A stretch of DNA of 64,000 nucleotides from positions 2,356,001-2,420,000 of the forward strand of contig NZ_CP195793.1 of the NCBI RefSeq assembly GCF_051466335.1. Reading direction: 5' to 3'. The stretch comes from Planctomicrobium sp051466335 (lineage in GTDB: Bacteria > Planctomycetota > Planctomycetia > Planctomycetales > Planctomycetaceae). The notes beneath the pieces are model-generated. The model had not been told where the DNA came from and did no database searches. It worked only from the letters and a program-made list of their open reading frames with translations. The position numbers and the translations under genes are program-made. Shown here one piece after another: positions 42,505-50,879 of this stretch (the stretch's first letter is position 1; each line of letters starts with the position of its first letter).

Positions 42505-42978
42505 ATGGCGTCATCTTTGGTTGTTGAATCACATTCTCTTGCAGAAACTCGTCAATTCGGCGGGCGCCTCGCGCAGGAGTTGAGCGCTGGAGATGTCGTT
42601 TCGTTGATTGGCAATCTGGGGGCGGGCAAAACGCATCTCGTGCAAGCAATCGCAGCGGGATTGGGCGTTGATCCGGAAGATGTCAGCAGCCCGACGTTCG
42701 TGTTGATTCAAGAGTACGCAGGGCGAATCCCCATCTGTCATATCGATGCTTATCGTCTTGAAGATATCGATGAATTCCTTGAACTCGGGGCCGATGAACT
42801 TCTCGGAGGCGAAGCTGTTTGCCTGATCGAATGGGCAGATCTGGTTGAAGAAGTGCTTCCAAGAGATCGCCTCACGATTCGATTGGAAACAACAGGTGAA
42901 AATTCAAGACGAATCTCTCTCTCGAGTTCTGGAAAGAGAAGCGAACAACTGTTGTCGAAACTCCACGAGGGAAATTGA
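42505..42978 (+). CDS. tsaE: tRNA threonylcarbamoyladenosine biosynthesis ATPase TsaE
   Basis: TsaE works with TsaB and TsaD to place threonylcarbamoyl on A37 of ANN-decoding tRNAs. Of the 157 residues, Walker A is GNLGAGKT at 36-43, followed by the family signatures SSPTFVLIQEY at 61-71, HIDAYRLED and CLIEWADLVEEVLP. Length is normal. No tsaB or tsaD is near. ATG at 42505 begins MASSLVVESHSLAETRQFG. Assignment is firm. Confidence 0.95.
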   Translation: MASSLVVESHSLAETRQFGGRLAQELSAGDVVSLIGNLGAGKTHLVQAIAAGLGVDPEDVSSPTFVLIQEYAGRIPICHIDAYRLEDIDEFLELGADELLGGEAVCLIEWADLVEEVLPRDRLTIRLETTGENSRRISLSSSGKRSEQLLSKLHEGN

Positions 42979-43305
42979 GGGGTCTCAGCAACACCGTGGC
43001 TCGATCACTCGAGAGTGAGGCCAACTGTATTTCTGAAAATTTGTTCATTTCCACTATGAAAGCATTCCGAATCGAGTGAACTCTTTCGGCCGGGCATTCG
43101 TCGGACAGATTCAATCGCTGGCATCTTAATGAGAACCATCAGTTCGTTTCCCCTCCGCTTGAACTCCGGCTGTGAAGTCACGAAACTGGCTGACGGATTG
43201 ATTTACGGGCGCGATCCAGGTTGATTCGGAGTCTCCGTTCAGCGTGGAATCGATTGTCTTCGGGGGTGTCTTTCGCCCCTTCTCTTTCAGCGAGCCATTG
43301 ACGTC
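42979..43305. other. Intergenic region upstream of the uronate-isomerase-like gene
   Basis: No gene or clear regulatory element was recognised in this 327-bp stretch. Confidence 0.5.
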
Positions 43306-44586
43306 ATGAACGATACTCTCGATTGGGACTTGTACAGCGGGCTTGAAGAACTGGTCCTGATCGATCCGCATTCACACATCAATCCACATGCGGCAGCCTC
43401 AAAAAATCTCGCAGATTTGTTGGGGTATCACTACTACACTGAGCTTGCTCACTCAGCTGGTCTGCCGAAACATCTGATCGAAGATCCATCTATCGGACCG
43501 AAGGAGAAAGTCGGTCGGCTTGTCGAGAAACTCGCCGATCTCAACAACACCATTCAGGTCAGTTGGCTGATCGAAATGTGTCAGGAGTTTTTCGACTTCC
43601 ACGAGAAGCAGATTACTCCCGACAACTGGGAAGCGTTATACGACAACGCTGAATTGAAATTGTCTCAGCCGGACTGGGAAGAGTCTGTCCTGCGAGAAAG
43701 CGGGCTGGAGAAGGTCTTCCTGACGAACGACTTCGATGATCCTCTTATGGGGTTCGACACATCGCGATACGTCCCGTGTCTGCGGACGGATGACCTCGTC
43801 TTCCACTTCACCAAGCCAGAGGTGCGGGAGCGACTTGCGAAGGCTTCAGGGGTCGATTTCACCGACTTGGTGTCACTTCGGTCTGCTATTGGTCAGCGTT
43901 TCGATCACTTTACGCGAAACAACGCAAAAGCGTGCGCGATTTCCCTGCCCCCAACGTTTTCTCCAGAACAGGTAGACGCGGGCGTGGCCGCCGGAATCGT
44001 CGCCCGGGTTCTCAAAGGGGATGAACTGTGCGGGGACGACCAAAAGACTCTCGGCCAATGGGTCTTCTGGACACTGACAGAGTTTTGTGCAGAACACGGA
44101 CTCCCTTTCGATTTGATGATCGGTGTCAATCGCCGGGTCTATGCAGAGGGTGTGTTTCAAGGTCAGGACCTCTTCGATACTCGAGTGTCGCTGATACAGT
44201 ACAAATCAGTCTTCAACGCGTTTCCGCAAGTCACGTTTCCCATTTCTGTGCTCACTCACATGAGCAATCAGGAGTTGGTGAGCTACTCATGGATTTTTCC
44301 AAACGTGGTCACAAACGGGCATTGGTGGTATTCCAATATTCCAGCATATATTGAAACTGATACACGAGCCCGGCTTGAAGCAGTTCCGCGAAGCAAGCAG
44401 ATTGGTTATTACAGCGATATGTACAAGCTCGAATTCGGTCTGCCAAAGTTCCGGATGTACAAGAGAACCCTGGCGCGCGTGCTCGCGGAGGAATACGTTC
44501 GCCGTCGGCAATGGTCGGAGGTTCAGGCGATTGACCTTGGACATCAAATTTTACGTGGCAATGTCGAACGGATTTTTAAAGTCTAA
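43306..44586 (+). CDS. Uronate isomerase (UxaC)-like metal-dependent protein
   Basis: UxaC belongs to the amidohydrolase superfamily and isomerises glucuronate/galacturonate. This 426-residue protein resembles it: LIDPHSHINPH with His22 and His24, NLADLLGYHYYTELAHSAGL, LADLNNTIQVSWLIEMCQEF, DFDDPLMGFDTSRYVPCLR, HWWYSNIPAYIE and QIGYYSDMYKLEFGLPKFR. Regular UxaC is longer (about 470) and starts with an N-terminal helical part; here the metal-binding strand is near residue 20. No other hexuronate gene (uxaA/B, kdgK) is adjacent, so a different substrate is possible. It stands alone. Family placement is moderately sure; activity is not. Confidence 0.75.
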   Translation: MNDTLDWDLYSGLEELVLIDPHSHINPHAAASKNLADLLGYHYYTELAHSAGLPKHLIEDPSIGPKEKVGRLVEKLADLNNTIQVSWLIEMCQEFFDFHEKQITPDNWEALYDNAELKLSQPDWEESVLRESGLEKVFLTNDFDDPLMGFDTSRYVPCLRTDDLVFHFTKPEVRERLAKASGVDFTDLVSLRSAIGQRFDHFTRNNAKACAISLPPTFSPEQVDAGVAAGIVARVLKGDELCGDDQKTLGQWVFWTLTEFCAEHGLPFDLMIGVNRRVYAEGVFQGQDLFDTRVSLIQYKSVFNAFPQVTFPISVLTHMSNQELVSYSWIFPNVVTNGHWWYSNIPAYIETDTRARLEAVPRSKQIGYYSDMYKLEFGLPKFRMYKRTLARVLAEEYVRRRQWSEVQAIDLGHQILRGNVERIFKV

Positions 44587-44693
44587 GCTTCAGGCGCTTT
44601 CGTTTTGTGTCAGTTTGCAGTCATCACTGGTGGCGACCCAGATGACAAATCATTGTTTCGTCAGCAGCGTTTCCGAATGAGAGTCGGTATCAG

Positions 44694-46400
44694 ATGAATA
44701 GCAGCAGATTGGTGATATTGCTGGAAGGCGAAGCCAAGGTACTGGACCTGTCGGAAACCGATGTCATTATCGGGCGCCTTCCCGAGTGTGAAGTGCAGCT
44801 TCCCTCGAATCTGGTCTCCAGAAAACACGCGAGAGTTTTCAAAGATGGAGAACGCTACTGCATCGAAGATCTCGGGAGCGGAAACGGCACGTTTGTAAAC
44901 GGCCAGAAAATTCAGGAAGTCCGCCCACTCAAACCAAACGACCGAATGAAATTCGGGCCGATTCTGATTCGCTTCGAGTCGGATGAGCCGGCTGGATCCG
45001 CTTCGGATTCGATTCAGCAATTGCTGAGAGAGCCTGTAGCCAGGAACAACGTTGAGATCAGCGAAGATCAGGGTTCCGTCACCGCGACAATTCTGGGGTC
45101 GCTGGATAATCAAGGACGATCGAATCTTCTTGATGTGCGCCCACAGGAAAAGCTTCGCGCTGTCCTCGAGATCAGTCGTGCTCTCGCTGGAACTCATGAA
45201 GTCGAAAAGCTCCTTCCGCGCATTCTCGATTCGTTGTTTCAGATCTTCCCGGCGGCCGATCGTGGCGTGATTCTGCTGAAGGATTCCCGTTCCGGTGAGA
45301 TGGTCAGTCGTGCGATGAAACATCGACGCGAGTCCGAAGATGCTTCCGTCAAGCTGAGCCGTACGATTCTGAACTCTGTGCTTGAACAGAAGAAGGCCAT
45401 CCTTTCGGCCGACGCGATTACCGATTCTCGGTTCGACGCCAGCGAATCGATTTCGTCACTCACCATCCGGTCGATGATGTGTGTTCCCATGCTCGACCTG
45501 CAGGGTGAGCCGCTGGGGATTATCAATATTGATACCCAGAACCCACTCGCACAGTTTAAGAGCGAAGACCTCGACATCATGTTGACCGTCGCTGGTCAAG
45601 CTGCCCTCACTTATGAGTCTGCTAAGCTGCTTCAGTCCTATATTCAGAAGCAGAAGCAGGACAACGAAATGAACATTGCCCGAAATGTTCAACACGCGCT
45701 GTTGCCCGAGCACCTGCCCAACATCGATGGGTACGAGTTCTTTGCCTCTTACGACTCAGCACAGGCTGTCGGTGGTGATTACTACGACATCATCGCGACC
45801 AAAGATGGGCGAATCTGGCTGGCGTTCGGAGACGTCGCTGGAAAAGGGGTTCCTGCCTCGCTTGTGATGTCTCGCATGTCGAGCGTCGTGAGAAGCGTCA
45901 GTGAGTTCGTGACAGACGCTGCGGAAGCGGTCTCGCGAATCAATGACCATATGTGCTCCAAAGCGGTGGAGGGGAGATTCGTCACCTTCGTACTGTTGAT
46001 TTTGGACATTCAGGCACACAAGCTGTGGTTAGTGAACGCTGGGCACATGTCACCCATGATTCGCAAATCGGATGGTTCGATCGAGGAGTTCCCGGAAGAG
46101 GCAGTTGGCGTGCCCATCGGTGTCCTTGAAGGGTTCCCGTTTGAAGCGGTCGAGCGAGATCTTTCCCCAGGCGAAACCATCGTGATCTATACCGACGGCG
46201 TCAGCGAAGCGATGAATTCGAAAAACGATCTGTATACGATCGAGCGATTGCGGGAGTTTGTCGCCAAAGGTGCAGCAAACCCGGCTCAATTGGGAGTCGG
46301 CATCCGCGAAGACGTCCGAAAGCACGCGAACGGGCACGAGCAGAATGATGACATCACCCTGATGGTGGTGGGACGAACCAGCATCGCCACGAATCGCTGA
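44694..46400 (+). CDS. FHA-GAF-PP2C (SpoIIE-type) phosphatase
   Basis: The 568 residues have three domains. Residues 1-100 are an FHA domain with IIGRLPECEV, LVSRKHARVF and LGSGNGTFVNGQKI. Residues 150-310 are a GAF domain (EISRALAGTHEVEKLLPRIL, SMMCVPMLDLQGEPLGIINI). Residues 330-560 are a SpoIIE/RsbU-type PP2C: ARNVQHALLPEHLPNIDGYE, AVGGDYYDIIATKDGRIWLA, FGDVAGKGVPASLVMSRM, LVNAGHMSPMIR, IVIYTDGVSEAMNS and the closing NDDITLMVV. The Asp residues for metal binding are present. The FHA module implies recognition of a phosphothreonine protein, perhaps a kinase; the PP2C would dephosphorylate a STAS antagonist. Both links are inferences. A bidirectional terminator follows. Confidence 0.95.
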   Translation: MNSSRLVILLEGEAKVLDLSETDVIIGRLPECEVQLPSNLVSRKHARVFKDGERYCIEDLGSGNGTFVNGQKIQEVRPLKPNDRMKFGPILIRFESDEPAGSASDSIQQLLREPVARNNVEISEDQGSVTATILGSLDNQGRSNLLDVRPQEKLRAVLEISRALAGTHEVEKLLPRILDSLFQIFPAADRGVILLKDSRSGEMVSRAMKHRRESEDASVKLSRTILNSVLEQKKAILSADAITDSRFDASESISSLTIRSMMCVPMLDLQGEPLGIINIDTQNPLAQFKSEDLDIMLTVAGQAALTYESAKLLQSYIQKQKQDNEMNIARNVQHALLPEHLPNIDGYEFFASYDSAQAVGGDYYDIIATKDGRIWLAFGDVAGKGVPASLVMSRMSSVVRSVSEFVTDAAEAVSRINDHMCSKAVEGRFVTFVLLILDIQAHKLWLVNAGHMSPMIRKSDGSIEEFPEEAVGVPIGVLEGFPFEAVERDLSPGETIVIYTDGVSEAMNSKNDLYTIERLREFVAKGAANPAQLGVGIREDVRKHANGHEQNDDITLMVVGRTSIATNR

Positions 46401-46437
46401 ATTCACTTTCACTTGAACGTGAAACACACCGAATAGA

Positions 46438-46478
46438 AAATGAGCCACGCAATCTGGAGATACGTGGCTCATTTTTTA
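46438..46478. terminator. Bidirectional terminator between the FHA-GAF-PP2C and pseudouridine synthase genes
   Basis: A perfect 10-bp stem (ATGAGCCACG at 46441-46450 with CGTGGCTCAT at 46464-46473) with AAA on the left and TTTTTT on the right can end transcription from both convergent genes, at 46400 (+) and 46577 (-). Confidence 0.9.
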
Positions 46479-46576
46479 GTTCAGTCTGAATTCGTGTTGC
46501 CGCTGCTCGTTCTCAAATCACCATAACAGGGATGGGATCAGGCGGCGGAAAGGTATCGAAGACGGTCAGGCTGGAT

Positions 46577-47650
46577 TTACCTGCCTCGCCCCTTCCCTTT
46601 TGGTCCACGCGAAGGCCCTGAAGGACGCTTTGAGGGTGAACCGGGACGACTGCTGTTGCGAGGACCACCTTCGGGGCGACGTTGTTCTGAAGACCTTGGA
46701 GGACGTCCTCCTGAGGATCGCTCATCACCGCCCGAACTTCGGTTTCCGTCGCGAGTTGGGCGACTTGGTGCAGAGCGTGATGGAGTTCTTGGCGCCGCGC
46801 CCCCAGTGTGGCCGGTTGGGCGTGGGGATCTTGGACGATCTATACCAGCGTCGTCGTCATAAGCGCGTGTCAGCGGTTCCGCTTTCTGATTGCGTTCCAG
46901 AACAGCGTGGAGCTCAGCCAACTCGTCCCGCTCCAATTCCCGGAACTCCCCTTTCGGAAGTTTACCGAGTCGCAACGGGCCGTATCCAATGCGTTCGAGT
47001 TTCATGATCTTATGACCAACTCGTGCGAACAGTCGGCGAATTTCACGGTTTTGACCTTCGGTCATCGTGATTTCGACCCAGACACTGTCGTTCTGCTTCT
47101 TAATCGGCTTCACGTTGTGAACGCGGAACTTTCCTTCAGTAAAGAAGAGACCTTTACGGAGTGTTTCGTATGTTTCGAAGCTCGGGCTACCTGCTACCTG
47201 CGCCTTGTACAGGCGGAAAATCCGGTGGCGTGGATGAGCCAGTTTCTGAGCGAGGTCCCCATCGTTGGTGACGATGAGGAGACCTGTGGTGTTTTCGTCC
47301 AGTCGTCCTACTGTGAACAGTCGCGGACCCTGCTCCGGGAAAAGATCCAGTACGACTCGGCGGCCAGCGGGATCATTCGATGTGCAGATAAAGCCAGAGG
47401 GCTTATTGAGCATGAAGTATTTTTTACGCTCGACCTTCAGGCGTTCTCCGTCCAACGAGATGACGTCGCGGCTTGGATCAACGGTTGTGCCGAGTTGATC
47501 AGCAGTTTTTCCGTTGACCTGAACTCGTCCTGTTGTGATCAGTTCTTCGCAGTTTCTGCGAGAGCCGAGGCCTGTTTGAGCCAAAAACCTCTGGAGCCGA
47601 ATCGGCTTGGCCTGAATGGGAGCAGCGTGAGAATTTTCAGAAGACGACAT
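46577..47650 (-). CDS. RluB/RsuA-family rRNA pseudouridine synthase with long basic tail
   Basis: RluB/RsuA enzymes isomerise specific uridines in rRNA. After a short N-terminal extension, residues 18-80 form an S4 RNA-binding domain (IRLQRFLAQTGLGSRRNCEE, VQVNGKTADQLGTTV), then the catalytic domain: KYFMLNKPSGFICTSNDPAG, LFTVGRLDENTTGLLIVTND with the catalytic Asp, RLYKAQVAG, and MTEGQNREIRRLFARVGHKI. The last 95 residues are low complexity: Arg, Ser, Pro and Gly, as in RSSGGDERSSGGRPPRSSEQ. This tail is absent from E. coli RluB and may help bind RNA. AGG lies about 10 nt before the ATG. Convergent with the phosphatase gene. Exact target uridine unknown. Confidence 0.93.
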   Translation of the reverse strand: MSSSENSHAAPIQAKPIRLQRFLAQTGLGSRRNCEELITTGRVQVNGKTADQLGTTVDPSRDVISLDGERLKVERKKYFMLNKPSGFICTSNDPAGRRVVLDLFPEQGPRLFTVGRLDENTTGLLIVTNDGDLAQKLAHPRHRIFRLYKAQVAGSPSFETYETLRKGLFFTEGKFRVHNVKPIKKQNDSVWVEITMTEGQNREIRRLFARVGHKIMKLERIGYGPLRLGKLPKGEFRELERDELAELHAVLERNQKAEPLTRAYDDDAGIDRPRSPRPTGHTGGAAPRTPSRSAPSRPTRDGNRSSGGDERSSGGRPPRSSEQRRPEGGPRNSSRPGSPSKRPSGPSRGPKGKGRGR

Positions 47651-47907
47651 TTGATTGAACCTGCGCGGCGGTTCCCATCTCGGGATTCGCGTTAAGTGAA
47701 TGCCTCATCTCTCGTGGAGAGGCGAATCGACCATTGTAGCAATCGATCTATCAAACGACCAGAGTACGAATTTTGCGTGGATTGATGGACTGAAGTTGAT
47801 GAGTTCCAGCTTTGCTCATCACAAGAAATTCTCGTGTTCCACTGCATAATCATTGAGGCAAAGTCGTTGTTGCACATCGTGCTGTCACAACTTACCAAGC
47901 GCACCGT

Positions 47908-48846
47908 TCAACGAACTGGATTTTGCAGGACCCCGATCCCATCGATCGTCGCGATAAGCTGATCGCCTCGTTTCAGGAATTTTCCTTTGGCCTTGCCCAC
48001 TCCAGAGGGCGTCCCCGTTGAAATGATATCTCCCGGAGAGAGCGTGACGAATTCACTGACGAACTCGATGATGGCAGCGACCGGAAAAACCATCTCTGCA
48101 GTAGATGCATCCTGTTCCGTTGTGTCGTTTAAATGCAGTTTGAGGTGAAAATTCTGCGGGTCGATTGTTTCTTCGGCAGCAAGAAAACATGGTCCCCAAG
48201 GGCAAAACGTGTCGTGCCATTTGCCATGCTGCCAGTCGAAGAAAGTGTCACGCGGGCGTTTAGTTCTGCCGGGATTCGGCAAGTGGCCGCGGTCAGTGAT
48301 GTCGTTCACGACGGTGTAGCCTGCCACGTACGACATTGCCTCTTCTTCGCTCACCTTGCTGCAGGTCTTTCCGATGACCACTCCCAATTCGACTTCCCAG
48401 TCGATCTGATGCGGTGACGACTCTGGGATCACGATGGGATCAAAAGGATGAGTGAAGGTGTTGTCCGGCTTCAGGAACAGATACGGGACGGTTCTCGCAC
48501 GTTCCTCGACCTGTCCCCCCTGCTCTGCCACATGCTGCGGGTAGTTCCCCGCGAGGCAGAGAAATTTCCCCGGTCGTGCGAGTGGCGTCAGTAACTTCAC
48601 CGACGAAATCGCTCTCGCGGATTGCTGGACGAGTTCCGGAGTGATGCTTCCAAAGAGAGCGGTTGCACGCGGATGCTGATTGCCACCGGGAAGCAGGTCC
48701 AAGAGCGTGTTGATTGGGCTGTGTTGTTCCCCGCGCGGTTGTTCCCCACGCTGAGATGCCACTTCGCTAAAATCGATCACCTGCTCATCGTTCAGGTAGA
48801 AACCGAAGGTCTCGGTTCCGGAGACTTCATAGCGGCAGACTCGCAT
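47908..48846 (-). CDS. Fumarylacetoacetate hydrolase (FAH)-family protein
   Basis: FAH-family enzymes cleave or decarboxylate acyl-pyruvates and related C-C substrates. Metal-ligand residues are Glu151 and Glu153 (QIDWEVELGVVIGK) and Asp182 (VVNDITDRG). The C-terminal GDIISTGTPSGVGKAKGKFL and the N-terminal LARPGKFLCLAGNYPQHVAE, with a catalytic His, complete the pattern. Length 312 residues is normal. ATG 48846 has a weak ribosome binding site. It is followed downstream by a 210-bp gap to the pseudouridine synthase. The substrate cannot be told from sequence. Confidence 0.9.
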   Translation of the reverse strand: MRVCRYEVSGTETFGFYLNDEQVIDFSEVASQRGEQPRGEQHSPINTLLDLLPGGNQHPRATALFGSITPELVQQSARAISSVKLLTPLARPGKFLCLAGNYPQHVAEQGGQVEERARTVPYLFLKPDNTFTHPFDPIVIPESSPHQIDWEVELGVVIGKTCSKVSEEEAMSYVAGYTVVNDITDRGHLPNPGRTKRPRDTFFDWQHGKWHDTFCPWGPCFLAAEETIDPQNFHLKLHLNDTTEQDASTAEMVFPVAAIIEFVSEFVTLSPGDIISTGTPSGVGKAKGKFLKRGDQLIATIDGIGVLQNPVR

Positions 48847-48915
48847 GACGTGATCTTTCTCGTCGCATCTCGATTTCGAAATCGGTGATAAGTCATCCGA
48901 ATCAGGACTTGTCGA

Positions 48916-49401
48916 CTAATCGCTGGAATTTGTCTTTTGAATGCCAAGGTACTTTTCAAGAGCACGCAGCAATGGGTCAATGGCCCGTGTTTGAATTTCC
49001 TGATGAGGGACCCACCGGAACCATTTTGCATCCAGATGCTCAGTCACCTGAATCTCGTATTCCTTGTCTACGCGGGCAAGGAAGATCACCAGCGTCTTCA
49101 GGGCCGTTTCCGACTTCTTACCGCCATAACGTACAGCAGGTACTTCGTACTGTTGCGAATAGTGAAACGCTGTCTCGACGGTCACAAGATCGGGAGAGAT
49201 TCCCGTCTCTTCATGCATCTCACGCAGGGCGCATTCCAGGTCAGTTTCTCCTGGATCAACATGACCCTTAGGAAGATCCCAGCGATCCGCATGTTTCATG
49301 AGAAGGAATGACTGAATGGGATCGCCACAAACGATCAGAACGCCACAGGAACGAGGAACTTGGGCCAATGGGGGAACTTTCTCAATACCAGAATCGAACA
49401 A
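48916..49401 (-). CDS. Nudix hydrolase, diadenosine-tetraphosphatase-like
   Basis: Nudix enzymes cleave nucleoside diphosphates linked to another moiety. The Nudix box is complete at 46-68: GHVDPGETDLECALREMHEE and on to TGI, with Glu61, Glu64 and Glu65. The start SCGVLIVCGDPIQSFLLMKH and WDLPKGH fit the Ap4A hydrolase subgroup. Length 161 residues. TTG start at 49401; an in-frame stop lies just upstream, so no longer N-terminus is possible. Specificity is by family resemblance. Confidence 0.9.
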   Translation of the reverse strand: MFDSGIEKVPPLAQVPRSCGVLIVCGDPIQSFLLMKHADRWDLPKGHVDPGETDLECALREMHEETGISPDLVTVETAFHYSQQYEVPAVRYGGKKSETALKTLVIFLARVDKEYEIQVTEHLDAKWFRWVPHQEIQTRAIDPLLRALEKYLGIQKTNSSD

Positions 49402-49450
49402 GGCGCCGTTCGTCAGTCGCTACGAAGGGAACCAATTCAATGGAACACTT

Positions 49451-49909
49451 TCAGTCGGTCGTGTTAACTGTCTGCAACTTCATTGTAGCAAGACCAAAAA
49501 TAATCCATCCGAAGATGAACAGCATTCCTCCAAACGGGGTGATCGCTCCGAGTACACGAACGCCGCTGATGACGAGGAGATACAGGCTTCCAGAGAAGAG
49601 GAGGATGCCCCCGACGAAACAGCGACCCGCCCAGTTGAGTGACGGACTTGCCCCTGTATGTAATCCCAGTAATCCAACTGCGATCAGCCCCAGTGCGTGA
49701 TACATCTGGTACTCAGCCGCAGTTTTGAAATCGTTCAGATACTTCAGCGATGCCGGCATTTCTTCGCCGCCGACAACTCTGGTTTGGCCTTTGTAGTTGG
49801 TCATCAGAGTCTGATCGAGCCCATGTGCTCCAAAGGCACCCAGCACGACTGACAGTGCTGCCATGACAATGCCGATCTTGATCCAGAACAGGGCATGATT
49901 TTTTTGCAT
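49451..49909 (-). CDS. DUF423 membrane protein
   Basis: DUF423 (YgdD-type) proteins are small inner-membrane proteins of unknown function. This 152-residue copy has the family pattern: KIGIVMAALSVVLGAFGAHG at the start, TAAEYQMYHALGLIAVGLLG, then GRCFVGGILLFSGSLYLLVI and ITPFGGMLFIFGWIIFGLAT. About four helices are visible. A longer hydrophilic loop (LMTNYKGQTRVVGGEEMP) follows the first helix. Start ATG 49909 with weak ribosome binding site. Confidence 0.93.
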   Translation of the reverse strand: MQKNHALFWIKIGIVMAALSVVLGAFGAHGLDQTLMTNYKGQTRVVGGEEMPASLKYLNDFKTAAEYQMYHALGLIAVGLLGLHTGASPSLNWAGRCFVGGILLFSGSLYLLVISGVRVLGAITPFGGMLFIFGWIIFGLATMKLQTVNTTD

Positions 49910-50040
49910 GTGGACTTGTCAGAAAAAGGACATTTCGAATGGAATTCATCCGCGATGCGATGGCCCGAGTCACTCTTTAGGCCATCAAATCACAGAAGAA
50001 CCAGGAATCGGCGATGAGTCACTCACTGCCTGACTGAAAT

Positions 50041-50625
50041 TTACAGTTCGATCTTCGTACCGAGTATTTTCAGAAACTCTGCGAGCCATTCAGGGTGACC
50101 CGGCCACGCAGGACTCGTTACAAGGTTACCATCAACGACCGCCTTCGTCACAGGAACCTCCACGTAGTTGCCCCCAGCAAGCGTCACTTCCGGACCAACT
50201 GCCGGATAAGCGGTACAGGTTCTTCCCTTCAGCACGCCAGCTACCGAGAGAATCTGCAAGCCGTGACAGACCGCGGCAATCGGCTTGTTTGTCTGGTCAA
50301 AATGTTTGACGATCTCGATCAGTCGTGCATTCAGACGAATGAACTCGGGAGCCCGCCCGCCAGGAATCAACAGGGCGTCATAGTTCGTTGGTTCAATCTC
50401 ATCGAACGTCGCATTCAATGCAAACTGATGGCCTGGCTTTTCGGTGTACGTGTCGATGCCATTGGTGAAGTCGTGAATTGCTGTCTGAATCCGCTCTCCC
50501 GCTTTTCGCCCAGGGCTCACGACATCGACAGAATGGCCGACCATCAGCAATGCCTGAAATGGGACCATCAATTCATAATCTTCAACAAAGTCCCCTGCGA
50601 GGCAGAGAATTTTTTGGGCAGCCAT
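50041..50625 (-). CDS. DJ-1/PfpI-family protein
   Basis: DJ-1/PfpI proteins include chaperone-like proteins, amidases and glyoxalase/deglycase candidates. The nucleophile elbow is AAVCHGLQIL with Cys120-His121, and the acidic partner is Glu15 in FVEDYELMVP. LLIPGGRAPEF at 86-96 supplies the family GG turn. Length 194 residues is normal. AGGAG lies 7 nt before the ATG at 50625. It stands alone with 250 bp upstream. Activity unknown. Confidence 0.9.
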   Translation of the reverse strand: MAAQKILCLAGDFVEDYELMVPFQALLMVGHSVDVVSPGRKAGERIQTAIHDFTNGIDTYTEKPGHQFALNATFDEIEPTNYDALLIPGGRAPEFIRLNARLIEIVKHFDQTNKPIAAVCHGLQILSVAGVLKGRTCTAYPAVGPEVTLAGGNYVEVPVTKAVVDGNLVTSPAWPGHPEWLAEFLKILGTKIEL

Positions 50626-50879
50626 TACGTACTCCTGTCACCTTGCAAACCAGATTCCCGTGTGAGGAATCGCGAGTTTCCCTGTTTCCTCAGAACGATA
50701 TCAAATCGGCGAACCAATCCGTATTTGCAAATCGCGATTTCCCGTGAATGACGACGTCCATCACCAGACCAGAGCCCCTCGATTCCCGGCCTTTCCAGTC
50801 ACAGTGAACGAGCGACGGAATCGGGACTGCGAGTTGGCGCAGCGTCCCCGAGTAGGACTGTGACAGCCTCTTGCAGGAG

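Noticed and set aside
46808..47695. 295-codon open frame on the plus strand opposite the pseudouridine synthase gene
   Set aside because: The minus-strand frame has S4 and catalytic-domain motifs; this one has none and spans the synthase start.
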